Origin: HXMU1420-13 sp965229525
GTDB lineage: Bacteria > Bacteroidota > Rhodothermia > Balneolales > Balneolaceae
DNA length: 64,000 bases
NCBI GenBank assembly: GCA_965229525.1
Contig: OZ245886.1
Span: 1,426,001-1,490,000, forward strand
Direction of reading: 5' to 3'
In this document: positions 1-9,892 of the stretch, one piece after another
How the letters are laid out: every line of letters begins with the position of its first letter
Position numbering within the stretch: the stretch's first letter is position 1
Translations under genes and position numbers: made by a program
Notes under the pieces: model-generated
What the model was told of the DNA's origin: nothing
Seen by the model: the letters and a program-made list of their open reading frames with translations, nothing else
Database searches by the model: none

Positions 1-72
1 TACTCAACTACCCAGTATCGTATGTTTAAACAGGAGTTTACCAATTATCGGCGCATTCCATGTGAACTGTAG
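1..72 (+). CDS. 3' end of an upstream protein gene (partial)
   Basis: Frame 1 is open from the first base to a TAG at 70-72 and encodes 23 residues that include a FKQEF segment. This slightly resembles the last helix of AraC-type or similar DNA-binding domains, but the piece is too short to name. The next gene starts 160 bases later. It may equally be chance reading frame. Confidence 0.3.
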   Translation, partial: YSTTQYRMFKQEFTNYRRIPCEL

Positions 73-232
73 AAAAAAAGACAACTCAACAACTTTTAAT
101 CATCGTGGCAAATAATCTTTTGAGTGCCCCATTTACTACTATTATGACTTGAAATTACAAATTTGCACTTGAAACCGTACAAAAGGAATAAAAAAACGTA
201 CTATTGGGAAGAGAACTACCAATATAAATGCT

Positions 233-1153
233 ATGAGTACAATTATTAAGGGATGTAATTCAGCCTGGCCTAAGCTTGATTACACCCAATGGAAGCACAC
301 TTTAAAAACGATTCATTTGTGGGCACAAATTGTAGGTAAGATTCGCTTGAAAGCTATGCCGTGGCAAAATCATTCGTGGCACACAACTTTGTATTTAAGT
401 GCACGCGGGTTTTCAACCGGATCAATGCCCTATAAAGATGGAATTTTCGAAATCGAATTTGACTTCGAAAGCCACTATTTAATCATTCGTAGCACTTTTA
501 ATGATGAACTTCGGTTTAGCCTTCTAGATCAAACGGTTACTTCGTTTTATGCTGAGTTATTCGATCATTTAAATAGATTAAATATTCCGAATTCCATTTA
601 TAATCGCCCAAATGAATTAGAAGATAACACCCCATTTCCAGCCATAGATTTTGGTGAATATCAGATTCAAGCTGTTCTTGATTTCTGGCAAGCTTCTGTT
701 AGTATTCATAATGTTTTTCAAAAATTTAGATCGTCTTTTATAGGAAAATGTAGTCCTGTTCATCTTTTCTGGGGTGCTTTTGACATTGCTGTAACTCGCT
801 TCTCTGGGAATCCGGCTCCACTGCATCCGGGTGGTATACCAAATATGCCTTTAGATGTTATGCAAGAAGCATATTCGCAAGAAGTAAGCTCCGCAGGTTT
901 TTGGCCCGGTGGTGATGATTTTCCAGAACCTATTTTTTATTCATATTTCTACCCAACTCCCGAAGGTTTCTCAAAGTCTAAAGTAAAACCAGACTCCACA
1001 TTTTGGAGCAATGAACTCGGCGAATTTATTTTGAAGTATGAGGATGTTAGAATTTCCCCAAATCCTGAAAAATTACTGCTGGCTTTTCTTGAAACTACTT
1101 ATGAAGCTGGAGCTACTCTTGGAAATTGGAATCGTGATAAACTAGAAATGTGA
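233..1153 (+). CDS. DUF5996 family protein
   Basis: A 306-residue soluble protein with no signal peptide or membrane segment. The N-terminal part (residues 13-60) has the tryptophan-rich pattern of the DUF5996 family: a Trp-Pro opening, a TLHLW-like HLWAQIVGK segment, then NHSWH and a LYLSARG strand. A later HLFWGAFDIAVTRF segment and a PGG/WPGGDD region are also typical of the family. No enzymatic role is established for DUF5996. The start ATG is the first in frame and follows an AT-rich leader. Its 3' end overlaps the convergent histidine kinase gene by 12 bases (1142-1153). Family assignment is from recalled motif pattern. Confidence 0.75.
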   Translation: MSTIIKGCNSAWPKLDYTQWKHTLKTIHLWAQIVGKIRLKAMPWQNHSWHTTLYLSARGFSTGSMPYKDGIFEIEFDFESHYLIIRSTFNDELRFSLLDQTVTSFYAELFDHLNRLNIPNSIYNRPNELEDNTPFPAIDFGEYQIQAVLDFWQASVSIHNVFQKFRSSFIGKCSPVHLFWGAFDIAVTRFSGNPAPLHPGGIPNMPLDVMQEAYSQEVSSAGFWPGGDDFPEPIFYSYFYPTPEGFSKSKVKPDSTFWSNELGEFILKYEDVRISPNPEKLLLAFLETTYEAGATLGNWNRDKLEM

Positions 1154-3055
1154 ATGTGAGCCTTTTCCGTGAGAGGTAAATGAGAAATCCAGTTTAAATT
1201 TGTTCTCAGTATCAACTTCATAGCTAGCTTCTAACTGAGCGAGTTGAGCATGCACTAAATTCAAACCAAGAGATTTCGGTTTTTCGAAATTTTCGACCGG
1301 ATATCCTGTTCCATTTTCGAAATAAGTAACGTAAACCCTATCGTTTTTCGACTTAAGTGAAACCTCAATTGTATTGTTTACTGATTCATCAAAAGCATAC
1401 TTAAACGAATTTGTTATCAGCTCGTTTAATAATAAACCTATTGGAATTGCCTCATTAATATTTAGATCGTACTCTTCGATATCCAATTTAAATTGAACAT
1501 TTTGAGCATTATTCTGCATGGTTTCATTAATTGCCGGAATCAGTTTTTCTAAATAGGCATTTATATCAACCGACGATAAATCATCATTGTTATACATTAA
1601 TTCGTGGACTAATGCTATTGAGATGATCCTATTTATACTCTGATCAAAAATGGCAGTAAGCCTATCGTCGTTTGTTTCTACTTTCTGCAACTGTAATAAT
1701 CCTGAAACTATAGCCAGATTATTCTTTACCCTATGATGAATTTCTGTTAGAAGTGTCGTTTTTTCGCGTTCTGCTTTAACTCGTTTTGTAATATCTACAG
1801 AAAAGACCGTGACCCCAATTATCGCCCCGTCTTTATTCATAATAGGAGAAAACCAATTCTCCCAATAGCTAACGCAACCAGATATACTGGTAGCAATATG
1901 AGTGATCTCGAACGATTCCCCGTTAATTGCCTTTAGTAAGTTTTCTTCTAATTTTAATGCTGATTTACCTGGATAGCTTTTTAATGCCGAGTTACCCTGC
2001 CTCACGTTCACATTATAGTATTCTAGTATTGTTGACTTATAATTCTCATTGTAGGCTATGTAATTAAAATTACTATCAACAGAAAAAATGACAATATTTT
2101 GAGGACTTGCCAGAACAGATCCCAATAACTCAGAGCTTTTTTTAAACTGCTCCCTGCTATCAAACAATTCAATCGTCCGTTCTTGGAGTAATTGCTCAAG
2201 TTCTATGGGCTTTGCAAACAATCGGAAAGAAAGATATCCGATTAAAGTGGACAGCAGTATTGAAAATATGGCTAATAAAAATATATCTGCCGGGATTTCA
2301 TCACTTGAAATTAAATGTGCGTAAAGTTTCCAGTCCCCTTCAGGAATCTCAACAAATTGTTCTTGAGGCCAATCTATAGGATGATCATGATCGATTTCAT
2401 TTTCAATAAAGAATTCCTCTTCACCTGTAGCCAAATTTATTTTCGAAAATTGAAAGTAATATCTATCAGAAAAAGTAGGCATCTGTGTTTGGCTTAGAAA
2501 AGTATCCAATTGAAGAATCACAGCTGAAATCTTGAATTTGTCTCCATCTATATCAAAGGGGAGTAGCCCTATCACTCCTAACCCACCTTCAACCAGGGTA
2601 ATTGGCCCGGAAAAATAGATATCATTATTTTCGGCAGACCTGAGAAGCTCCAGTCTAATCCTTTCATTTTGATATAAATCATAGCCAAGTACATTTTCAT
2701 ATCCTTCTGACGGATATATATGTGTGACAATGCCGTTATCGATTAATTCCAGTACATTAATCGAAGGATATTTTTCAATTAGACTAATCGCGGAAGAATC
2801 AAAATTAATTACGTTTCCATTTTGATCTACCGATTGCATAAGCAAAAGAGCGATGCTATTAACTTCACGAATTGCATATTGAAAACTTTGCTCAATTAAT
2901 TCTAGAGTCTCTCTTGTTTCTGCTTGTTCATTTTGTTCCTGGGTTCGGTATTGTGAATAAGTGAGGTACGCTGCAATTATTAATACAATAATTCCAATAA
3001 TAACACCTGATAATGCCGGTTTATAACTTTGTATTTTCGAATGATGGTTGTTCAA
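1142..3055 (-). CDS. Membrane sensor histidine kinase (CHASE-like/PAS/HisKA_2)
   Basis: A 637-residue membrane sensor kinase. A membrane helix at about 13-32 and a second at about 257-280 bracket a periplasmic sensor region of CHASE type. A PAS domain follows (about 310-425, ending in the FSVDITKR signature). The dimerisation region has EIHHRVKNN at 439-446, the HisKA_2/HWE-type phosphoacceptor motif with His440/441. The C-terminal HATPase_c domain has the NELITNSFKYAF N-box and GTGYP. No receiver domain or response regulator is adjacent. The SpoIIE-type phosphatase gene lies 176 bases upstream on the same strand, so they may be co-transcribed and share a general-stress-like signalling role; that link is inferred. 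Confidence 0.88.
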   Translation of the reverse strand: MNNHHSKIQSYKPALSGVIIGIIVLIIAAYLTYSQYRTQEQNEQAETRETLELIEQSFQYAIREVNSIALLLMQSVDQNGNVINFDSSAISLIEKYPSINVLELIDNGIVTHIYPSEGYENVLGYDLYQNERIRLELLRSAENNDIYFSGPITLVEGGLGVIGLLPFDIDGDKFKISAVILQLDTFLSQTQMPTFSDRYYFQFSKINLATGEEEFFIENEIDHDHPIDWPQEQFVEIPEGDWKLYAHLISSDEIPADIFLLAIFSILLSTLIGYLSFRLFAKPIELEQLLQERTIELFDSREQFKKSSELLGSVLASPQNIVIFSVDSNFNYIAYNENYKSTILEYYNVNVRQGNSALKSYPGKSALKLEENLLKAINGESFEITHIATSISGCVSYWENWFSPIMNKDGAIIGVTVFSVDITKRVKAEREKTTLLTEIHHRVKNNLAIVSGLLQLQKVETNDDRLTAIFDQSINRIISIALVHELMYNNDDLSSVDINAYLEKLIPAINETMQNNAQNVQFKLDIEEYDLNINEAIPIGLLLNELITNSFKYAFDESVNNTIEVSLKSKNDRVYVTYFENGTGYPVENFEKPKSLGLNLVHAQLAQLEASYEVDTENKFKLDFSFTSHGKGSHSHF

Positions 3056-3231
3056 TTAGCTACGATCGAAGTTCTAGAAACAGGAATTAAAATTTTATCG
3101 GCGGATATCAACTTTGAGTAAGTCATTGAAACAATCAGCTGGTTTTATTGCTGTACTTACACCTACTTATTACAAACCAATACCTCATTGGTTTATATTA
3201 CTATAATTCCATTATTAAATCTCAGTGATTC

Positions 3232-4518
3232 TTACTGCTCTCTATGTATAACAACGACGGTAATATCATCGCTTTGGGATGCCCCATGGCTATGTTCTCT
3301 AACAGATCTTAGTATTCCCTTTTCGATTTTTAAGGCCGTTGGAGCTTCGATAGACTCGACTACTTCAATTGTTTTTTGTAGCCCAAACTCTTCTTCATTA
3401 ACATTCATCGCCTCAGTAACTCCATCGGTATAACAAACTAAACTATCACCGGGATTTAGAGAAATTTCACCAGTTTCATAGGGCATATCGGCCATTACTC
3501 CCAAAATCAGACCAGTAGCCTCAAGAGACGATGTATGAGTGCCATTTCGAAATATCAGTGCCTCATCATGACCTGCATTACAATAAGTAATCGTATGACT
3601 TTCAATATCCAATACTCCATAAAAAAGCGTAGCAAATTTAGTGGCATCGGTACTTTGAAAGAGTAAATTATTAACTGTGGCAATCGCTTTACTTAAGTCG
3701 GCCTCCATTTGTACCTGACTACGTAATAGCGCCTGTAAATTCGACATCAATAAAGCGGCAGGCATACCTTTCCCGGTTATATCAGCAATACAAAATCCGA
3801 ATTTTGTTTCCGAAATAGTGATGAAATCGAAATAGTCACCCCCAATTTCTTTAGCAGAACTATTTATTCCAGATACTAAATACCCCTTTAAATAGGGACT
3901 TTTCTCGGGCAACAAATTATTCTGAATCCGTTTTGCGACATTCATTTCTTCTTTTATCAATAATAGCTCTTGCTCTTCTTTATACAGGCGTGACCTTTCA
4001 AGTAATTGAGCAGATTGAGAAGCAATAATTGTTAGTAAGCGTTGATCTCCTGGTTTAAAGCCCTCTATATTTTTTTTATTAAAAACAGCTATATAACCGA
4101 TGATTTTTCCTTTCACAATCAACGGGACGGATAGCATACTTTTTAACGTTTGGTCTACGTATTGAGGCAGGGAAAATCTTGAATCAGAATGTAAATCGTT
4201 ACTTAAAAGAGCCTTCTTATTTTTAAGCATCCAGCCGGTAACCTGTTCATCTAACTGAATAGGCAGTCGTTCCCGGGTTTCATCACGTTTTCTAATAAAT
4301 GTTCTGAACTTCTGCTCATCATCTTCTTCACTTAACAAACTAATGGTACCCTCTTCGGTTTTCAGGTAATTCACACACTTCAAAACTATAGTATCAATAA
4401 TAGTTTCAATTGGTTGGGTGGTGGATATAGATGTGGCTATATCGTTCAAAACCGAAAGCTCATTTACTGCCAGTTTTAACTGTTCATTTTCGCGGGAAAG
4501 TTGCTCTAGTTCTTTCAA
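3232..4518 (-). CDS. GAF domain PP2C/SpoIIE-type protein phosphatase (RsbU-like)
   Basis: A 428-residue cytosolic protein with three parts: a short N-terminal coiled coil (1-25), a GAF sensor domain (about 28-175) and a linker helix leading to a SpoIIE/PP2C_SIG phosphatase domain (about 195-426). The phosphatase metal-binding motifs are present: GGDYFD at 226-231, DITGKG at 246-251, a YCNAGH strand, YTDGVTEA and a terminal SDDIT. Such enzymes dephosphorylate anti-sigma-factor antagonists in partner-switching systems. No RsbV/RsbW-type gene lies in the window. It is divergent from the Ser/Thr kinase at 4655, an arrangement that suggests opposing activities on shared substrates (inference). Confidence 0.9.
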   Translation of the reverse strand: MKELEQLSRENEQLKLAVNELSVLNDIATSISTTQPIETIIDTIVLKCVNYLKTEEGTISLLSEEDDEQKFRTFIRKRDETRERLPIQLDEQVTGWMLKNKKALLSNDLHSDSRFSLPQYVDQTLKSMLSVPLIVKGKIIGYIAVFNKKNIEGFKPGDQRLLTIIASQSAQLLERSRLYKEEQELLLIKEEMNVAKRIQNNLLPEKSPYLKGYLVSGINSSAKEIGGDYFDFITISETKFGFCIADITGKGMPAALLMSNLQALLRSQVQMEADLSKAIATVNNLLFQSTDATKFATLFYGVLDIESHTITYCNAGHDEALIFRNGTHTSSLEATGLILGVMADMPYETGEISLNPGDSLVCYTDGVTEAMNVNEEEFGLQKTIEVVESIEAPTALKIEKGILRSVREHSHGASQSDDITVVVIHREQ

Positions 4519-4654
4519 CGTATTGTATAATATTTTTTATAAAATGAAGTACAAGAATACATAATCAAATAATTATTAATTCTAATAAGAAAATACTATT
4601 GTAATGTAGATAAAAATTTTGGGTTTTAGTCATCTTTAAGAGTGCATTCGGGAC

Positions 4655-7192
4655 ATGATTGGTAAGGAATTACTCCATTACAAGATTGTTAATAAGCTTG
4701 GTGCTGGCGGTATGGGGGCAGTATATCTAGCCGAGGATTCCAGGCTTGAACGAAAAGTTGCACTCAAGTTTTTATCCCCCACTATCGCCAATAATGAAAG
4801 CTCCATTAAAAATTTCGCAAACGAAGCAAAAATTGCAGCCTCTCTTAGTCACCCAAATATTGCTCAAGTTTATGCAATAGAAGAATTTGAAGGTGACACT
4901 TTTATCGTTTTCCAATATATAGAGGGGGAAGAACTTCAGGAGTACATTCAATCCCATGACTTAAATGAAGACGAAAAAATACGCATAGCGCGAAGTATAG
5001 CGGAAGGGTTACTCGCCGCTCATGAGCAAGGCATTATTCATCGTGATATAAAGGCCGGAAATATTATGGTTTCCCCCAAGGGGCGCGTTAAGATACTGGA
5101 CTTTGGTATTGCAGGATTATTGGAAGCAAATGATGTAATGCAAACAGCGGAACAATTAGGAACAGCCTCTTATATGGCTCCAGAGCTTTTCGTAGGGCTG
5201 CCATCTGATATACCCTCCGAAATATGGGCGTTTGGTGTAGTTTTATATCAACTATTTTCCAAAAAACTTCCATTTGATGGGCATTATCAACAGGCTATTT
5301 CGTACGCTATTCTTCACGAAGAACCGATACCTATTAAAGAACAAGTTCCGGAAATTTCAGAAGTATTTGCATCAATAATTACCAAATGTCTCGAGAAGGA
5401 TCGAGTTAATCGATATCAATCTATTAGTGAAATTCTGCAAGAACTTGATGAACAAGAAACTTTAGCAAACCGAAAACCAATAAGCGAAGAATCTGTTTTT
5501 TCTGTAAAACAGAAAACCTTTATTTTTTCCTCCATAGGGATTCTGTTTATAGCTCTTATATTTTCTAATCTTGACTTGTTTTCCTCGGTTCCCGAAACAA
5601 AACGGCTTGCAATTATTCCCTTTACAAATGTGGGTGAGATAACCGAAAATGCAGTATTTCTTGATGGTATTTTGGAGACAATGACCAGCAAGCTTTCCCA
5701 AATTGATAATTATGAAGAACAACTTTGGGTAATTCCTTCCAGTGAAATATTATCGAACGACATTAGCTCGATAACAGACGCAAAAAATCTGTTCGGGATC
5801 AATTTGGCTATTACCGGTAGTCTACAAGATATTGCGGGAAGTAAAAGGCTTACCATTAATCTAATTGATGCTGAAAACCTCCGACAGCTTAAATCACAGG
5901 TTATCGATTTATCGGGTGGCAATATGATGGGTTTGCAATCAGAATCTGTAAGTAAGATGATACAGATGCTCGAAATCGAAATGAATGATCGTATTAGTCA
6001 AACTATCATCGCTGGTGAAACGAACAATGCGAACGCGTCGGCATTTTATTTAAGTGGTAATGGATATTTATACCGATATACACAAAGTGATTACCTTGAA
6101 AATGCCATCCGATTATTTAAGCAAGCCATACAAGAAGATTCTGGGTTTGCTTTAGCACACGCCTCTTTGGGTGAAGCTTACTGGCGAAAATATCAGCAAA
6201 CAGATCTGGTTACTTTTGTGGATTCTGCTCAATTTTATCTTGATCAGGCGCAAAAAATAAACAACACCTTAATCGAAGTAAAACAGGTACAGGCATTGTT
6301 GTATTTGGGCACCGGTAACTATGAAGAAGCCATTAGAGTTTATAGCGCTGTTTTAGAAACAGATTCTAACAATGAAACTGCATTAAGTGGGCTTGCCGAA
6401 GCTTTTGATAATGTAGGTGATATTGAAAAAGCGGAAATAGCTTATTTATCCGCAATTGAAATAAAGCCTGAATATTGGTTGGGACATAAAAGTCTTGGTA
6501 ATTTTTATATCAAAAATGGTGAATATCAAAAAGCGGTGGCACCTCTCCAAAAAGTTGTAGCATTAACACCAGATAATCACGATGGCTTTTCTAATCTTGG
6601 CGTCTTGTTTTATTATCTATCAGATTGGGAGCAATCAATTGCGAATTTTACTCGATCCTTAGAAATAAGGCCGACTGAATCTGCAGCATCTAATTTAGGA
6701 ACGGTTCATTATATCCTGGGTAATTATGAAGAAGCCTCCAGGTATTATGAAATTGCTGTAGATGTAAATCCTAATAATTATGCGGTATGGGGAAACTTAG
6801 CATCCCTTCAGGGAATTCTTGGTAATAGTCATCAAGAAATAAAATTCTACCGAAAAGCCATTGAAGTTGCTGAAGGGCAGCTAGAGGTTAATCCAAATGA
6901 TATAACTCTAAATACACAGTTAGCTGCATACTATTCAGATATTGGGGATGTAAGTATTGCGATTAGCTATATCGAAAAAACACTACGATTAGCGCCAGAC
7001 GTACCAGAAGTTTCATTTCGATTAGCCAGTGCGTATGAAAAAATTGGAAAACGAACGGAAGCTGTAGAGTTAATGAAAACAGCTATTGAGCAAGACTATC
7101 CGGTGGAAAACATCTTAAATCAACCAGAACTTTCTGATTTGGTTACAGATGAAGAATTCCAGGATTTTCTCAAGAGTATTGAAAGTGACTAA
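4655..7192 (+). CDS. Transmembrane Ser/Thr protein kinase with TPR repeats
   Basis: An 845-residue Hanks-type kinase. The kinase domain (8-268) is complete: glycine loop GAGGMG 16-21, Lys38 in VALKF, HRD 129-131, Asn136, DFG 149-151 and APE 175-177. A single membrane helix lies at about 288-306. Outside it is a TolB/FlgO-like domain (about 316-450) beginning RLAIIPF, then at least eight tetratricopeptide repeats (about 460-830). In this architecture the kinase is cytosolic and the TPR array periplasmic. The substrate is unknown. The start ATG is the first in frame and leaves a 136-base divergent promoter region shared with the phosphatase gene. Such kinase-TolB-TPR proteins are common in Rhodothermota and Acidobacteria. 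Confidence 0.92.
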   Translation: MIGKELLHYKIVNKLGAGGMGAVYLAEDSRLERKVALKFLSPTIANNESSIKNFANEAKIAASLSHPNIAQVYAIEEFEGDTFIVFQYIEGEELQEYIQSHDLNEDEKIRIARSIAEGLLAAHEQGIIHRDIKAGNIMVSPKGRVKILDFGIAGLLEANDVMQTAEQLGTASYMAPELFVGLPSDIPSEIWAFGVVLYQLFSKKLPFDGHYQQAISYAILHEEPIPIKEQVPEISEVFASIITKCLEKDRVNRYQSISEILQELDEQETLANRKPISEESVFSVKQKTFIFSSIGILFIALIFSNLDLFSSVPETKRLAIIPFTNVGEITENAVFLDGILETMTSKLSQIDNYEEQLWVIPSSEILSNDISSITDAKNLFGINLAITGSLQDIAGSKRLTINLIDAENLRQLKSQVIDLSGGNMMGLQSESVSKMIQMLEIEMNDRISQTIIAGETNNANASAFYLSGNGYLYRYTQSDYLENAIRLFKQAIQEDSGFALAHASLGEAYWRKYQQTDLVTFVDSAQFYLDQAQKINNTLIEVKQVQALLYLGTGNYEEAIRVYSAVLETDSNNETALSGLAEAFDNVGDIEKAEIAYLSAIEIKPEYWLGHKSLGNFYIKNGEYQKAVAPLQKVVALTPDNHDGFSNLGVLFYYLSDWEQSIANFTRSLEIRPTESAASNLGTVHYILGNYEEASRYYEIAVDVNPNNYAVWGNLASLQGILGNSHQEIKFYRKAIEVAEGQLEVNPNDITLNTQLAAYYSDIGDVSIAISYIEKTLRLAPDVPEVSFRLASAYEKIGKRTEAVELMKTAIEQDYPVENILNQPELSDLVTDEEFQDFLKSIESD

Positions 7193-7261
7193 CTCGTACT
7201 AGGTTTGCCTATCAACAACAAGTAATTTTAAAACCATCAATCACAACATAATCGGGTATAC

Positions 7262-7681
7262 ATGAACAAAAAAAACTATCTATGGCTTTTCATACTGATC
7301 TTCGGGTTTGTATCAGTTGCCAACACTGCGCCATTTAAGAAAATCAAATATTCTGTTAAACTTATAGACACTACTTGGTTTGTAGTTGACGAAACAAACA
7401 ACCCAAAACCAATTGAGGCCAATAAAAACGATAACATTGAATGGACAGCTGAAGGTTCGGATATGACTTTTCAGTTTCCACTTTCAATGAGCACACTTTT
7501 CACTAATGAAGATGGTAGTGCCGTTGGGGATGCATATGTTATTGAAGTGAAAAATGGAAAAAAACTAAAGCTAAAAGTAAAAAATAATGCACCTGCGGGT
7601 CGATATGTGTACTCTGTATATGTAAAAGCGGGGGATACATTTGCTGAAGGCAGTACGCCTCCAGTGATGATCATCAAGTGA
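7262..7681 (+). CDS. Small secreted cupredoxin-like protein
   Basis: A 139-residue protein with a signal peptide (hydrophobic residues 6-20 before a likely cleavage at about NTA-PF). The rest is beta-rich: a WTAEGSDMTFQFP segment and a C-terminal APAGRYVYSVYV strand, followed by a P-rich end, resemble a cupredoxin/plastocyanin-type sandwich. The usual His-Cys-His-Met copper ligands are not evident; there is no Cys in the mature part. It is therefore a fold guess only. It lies 69 bases after the Ser/Thr kinase and ends just before a bidirectional terminator, so it may be co-transcribed with the kinase. Confidence 0.55.
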   Translation: MNKKNYLWLFILIFGFVSVANTAPFKKIKYSVKLIDTTWFVVDETNNPKPIEANKNDNIEWTAEGSDMTFQFPLSMSTLFTNEDGSAVGDAYVIEVKNGKKLKLKVKNNAPAGRYVYSVYVKAGDTFAEGSTPPVMIIK

Positions 7682-7693
7682 TTTTGAACTAAT

Positions 7694-7730
7694 AAAAAAA
7701 GCCCCAGCTAGAAAACTAATTGGGGCTTTA
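7694..7730. terminator. Bidirectional Rho-independent terminator
   Basis: An AGCCCCA/TGGGGCT stem with an A/T-rich loop, flanked by an A run on the left and ending in TTTA on the right. It lies between the end of the cupredoxin-like gene (plus strand) and the 3' end of tRNA-Phe (minus strand). The T run is longer on the minus strand, so it suits tRNA termination best. Confidence 0.8.
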
Positions 7731-7737
7731 TCAAAAG

Positions 7738-7810
<73 letters not shown>

Positions 7811-7862
7811 TTTTTGAGGACGGCAAAAATACCGCCTTTCCTATCCAGAAACAATAAGAGTT

Positions 7863-9581
7863 TTAATTTTCTAAAACTCCATCAAGGTGAATGTCTTTTA
7901 ACCTCATTTGAAGAGAACGCCGCCCATTCCAATTATTCTCTTCCAGCACATACGCTATGTTAAAAGGTTGTCCATTTCTAACACCGGGTAAATATTCATG
8001 CATGTTAAAACCAATTGCATCAAATACTCCCGAGTTTTCTTGTTTGATTCGCATTTTTAGATGCCCATTTCCAACAACTGTTGGAATCCCAACTACCTGT
8101 ACATTTGTACTTACAAAAATCGGCCTAAGATTTGACGGACCAAATGGTTTAAATTGGGCTAGGAGTTTCCAGAATTTCATATCAATATCCGTGAGATCAA
8201 GAACGGCATCAACCATAATTTCTGGCTCGAAAGCTGCGCCTGATAATCCATTAAATGCAATCTGATTCATCCTTCTTCGGAATTCCGGTAGATTCTTTTC
8301 ATCTAAGGTTAGTCCGGCAGCAAATTCATGTCCACCAAATTGCTCGAGTAAATCTTCACATTCCTTCATGGCATCATAAATATTGAATCCGCGGATACTT
8401 CGAGCTGACCCTTTTAATTTTCCCTCAACATTGCTCAACATTATAGCGGGCCGATGAAACATATCCACCAATCGAGATGCTACAATCCCAATCACTCCTA
8501 GATGCCAATCTTGTTTATAAAGTACAAACGTATTTACATCGTCTATATCGAGCTCTTCATCAATCTGTTTAAGAGCTTCTTCCATGGTTTTTGTGTCTTT
8601 ATCTCTACGGCGAAGATTAATCGACTCCAGTTCGTTTGACAGTGATTTGGCCTCATTATAGGTATCGGCGATCATCAGTTTTACCGCCGTTGAAGCATCT
8701 CCCATTCTACCCGCGGCGTTAATTCTTGGACCAATTGAGAATACAATCTTGGATGTAGAGATATCCTCAACCGGCATTTTGATCAGCTCCATCAAGGTTT
8801 TTATACCAACGCGAGGATTATTTTGTAACATTTGTAACCCGGCTCGCATCAAAACACGGTTTTCACTAATTATAGGAACTATATCAGATGCGATCGAAAT
8901 CGCGATTAAATCCAGAAACTTGTACGCTATTGAATCTGGAAGCCCCAACTTTTTAAGGGTAGCCTGGATAAGCTTGAATCCAACTCCTGCTCCGGATAAG
9001 CCATCGAATGGATATTCACAATCCGGGCGTTTTGGATCTAATACTGCAACCGCATCCGGTATTTCATCACCAACAGTATGATGGTCACAAATAATTAATT
9101 CCATTCCTTTGGCATTAATTTCTTTGGCCTCATCAATCGCGGTTATCCCACAATCCACCGATACAATGAGAGACGCCCCAATATTTTGGGCGTATTGAAT
9201 ACCTTCTGGATTGATGCCATACCCTTCCTTAAAACGATGCGGAATATAATAGTCGGCATCTACTCCAAATTCTTGCAAAAAGGTATATAAACTGGCAGTA
9301 GCCGTGGTACCATCCACGTCATAATCGCCATATACCAGAACTTTTTCGCTTTTACGTATTGCTAGCGCCAAACGCTCAGCGCCCTCTTCCATATCCTTCA
9401 TTAAAAAAGGATCGAATAAGAGATCTATCGTAGGTCGGAAAAAAGATTTTGCATCATCATATGTTTTTATGCCACGGATAACCAATAAGTTGGCTATGAT
9501 ATCCGGAACTCCGAGTGCCTGCTTTATTTCGGACACACGTTCCATCTGTTCCGGCTGCGCGTACACCCAGCGGAATGACAT
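7863..9581 (-). CDS. recJ: Single-stranded-DNA-specific exonuclease RecJ
   Basis: A 572-residue DHH-family 5'-3' ssDNA exonuclease acting in recombination, mismatch repair and gap processing. DHH phosphoesterase motifs are clear: YGDYDVDGTTA near residue 80, a SVDCGI strand and ICDHHTVG, the metal-binding cluster. The DHHA1 domain contains the GGHEFAAG motif, and a C-terminal OB-like domain follows. The length matches the bacterial family (about 570). The start ATG at 9581 gives the usual short N-terminus. It is followed by tRNA-Phe and is transcribed away from leucine dehydrogenase. Confidence 0.96.
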   Translation of the reverse strand: MSFRWVYAQPEQMERVSEIKQALGVPDIIANLLVIRGIKTYDDAKSFFRPTIDLLFDPFLMKDMEEGAERLALAIRKSEKVLVYGDYDVDGTTATASLYTFLQEFGVDADYYIPHRFKEGYGINPEGIQYAQNIGASLIVSVDCGITAIDEAKEINAKGMELIICDHHTVGDEIPDAVAVLDPKRPDCEYPFDGLSGAGVGFKLIQATLKKLGLPDSIAYKFLDLIAISIASDIVPIISENRVLMRAGLQMLQNNPRVGIKTLMELIKMPVEDISTSKIVFSIGPRINAAGRMGDASTAVKLMIADTYNEAKSLSNELESINLRRRDKDTKTMEEALKQIDEELDIDDVNTFVLYKQDWHLGVIGIVASRLVDMFHRPAIMLSNVEGKLKGSARSIRGFNIYDAMKECEDLLEQFGGHEFAAGLTLDEKNLPEFRRRMNQIAFNGLSGAAFEPEIMVDAVLDLTDIDMKFWKLLAQFKPFGPSNLRPIFVSTNVQVVGIPTVVGNGHLKMRIKQENSGVFDAIGFNMHEYLPGVRNGQPFNIAYVLEENNWNGRRSLQMRLKDIHLDGVLEN

Positions 9582-9892
9582 TGTTTACTTTTCCTTTATT
9601 TTTACTTTTATACATAAGAGGCGAGCCGGCGACCAAACCGAGACACCATCCCGAAGTTTATTACTCCGGTCTGTTCATTATTCTAAAATACACTTTTGCC
9701 AATAACTTTCAGCCCCTGCTTTAACGATTCTTGAATCATCTTAGTACCTACTGCGCGGGCTTTCAATTTTATTAACTCGTTCACTTTTCTAGTGATGTCA
9801 CTTTGTATGATGATATAACTTTTAACTAGGTTTTTTATCATAAAAGCGAGATTTTTGGAAGCGGTTCCAATCAATAAAAATATTAAGTAATC
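9582..9892. other. Intergenic region between recJ and leucine dehydrogenase
   Basis: This 311-base divergent gap must hold the promoters for recJ (minus) and the dehydrogenase (plus). A moderately GC-rich patch at about 9620-9680 differs from the AT-rich surroundings. On the minus strand a short frame is open (see the separate 52-residue entry). I see no tRNA, riboswitch or classical terminator in it. Confidence 0.5.
9683..9841 (-). CDS. Possible small protein, 52 residues, unrecognised
   Basis: A short minus-strand frame upstream of recJ encodes 52 residues, Lys/Ile-rich, with helical and amphipathic character (a VNELIKLKARAVGTKMIQ segment). The residue composition is protein-like, but there is no ribosome binding site and I recognise no family. 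It may be a real small gene in the recJ leader or only chance reading frame. Confidence 0.22.
   Translation of the reverse strand: MIKNLVKSYIIIQSDITRKVNELIKLKARAVGTKMIQESLKQGLKVIGKSVF

Noticed and set aside
9469..9724. Two plus-strand frames across the start of recJ
   Set aside because: They overlap the recJ coding start on the opposite strand and have no protein-like character.
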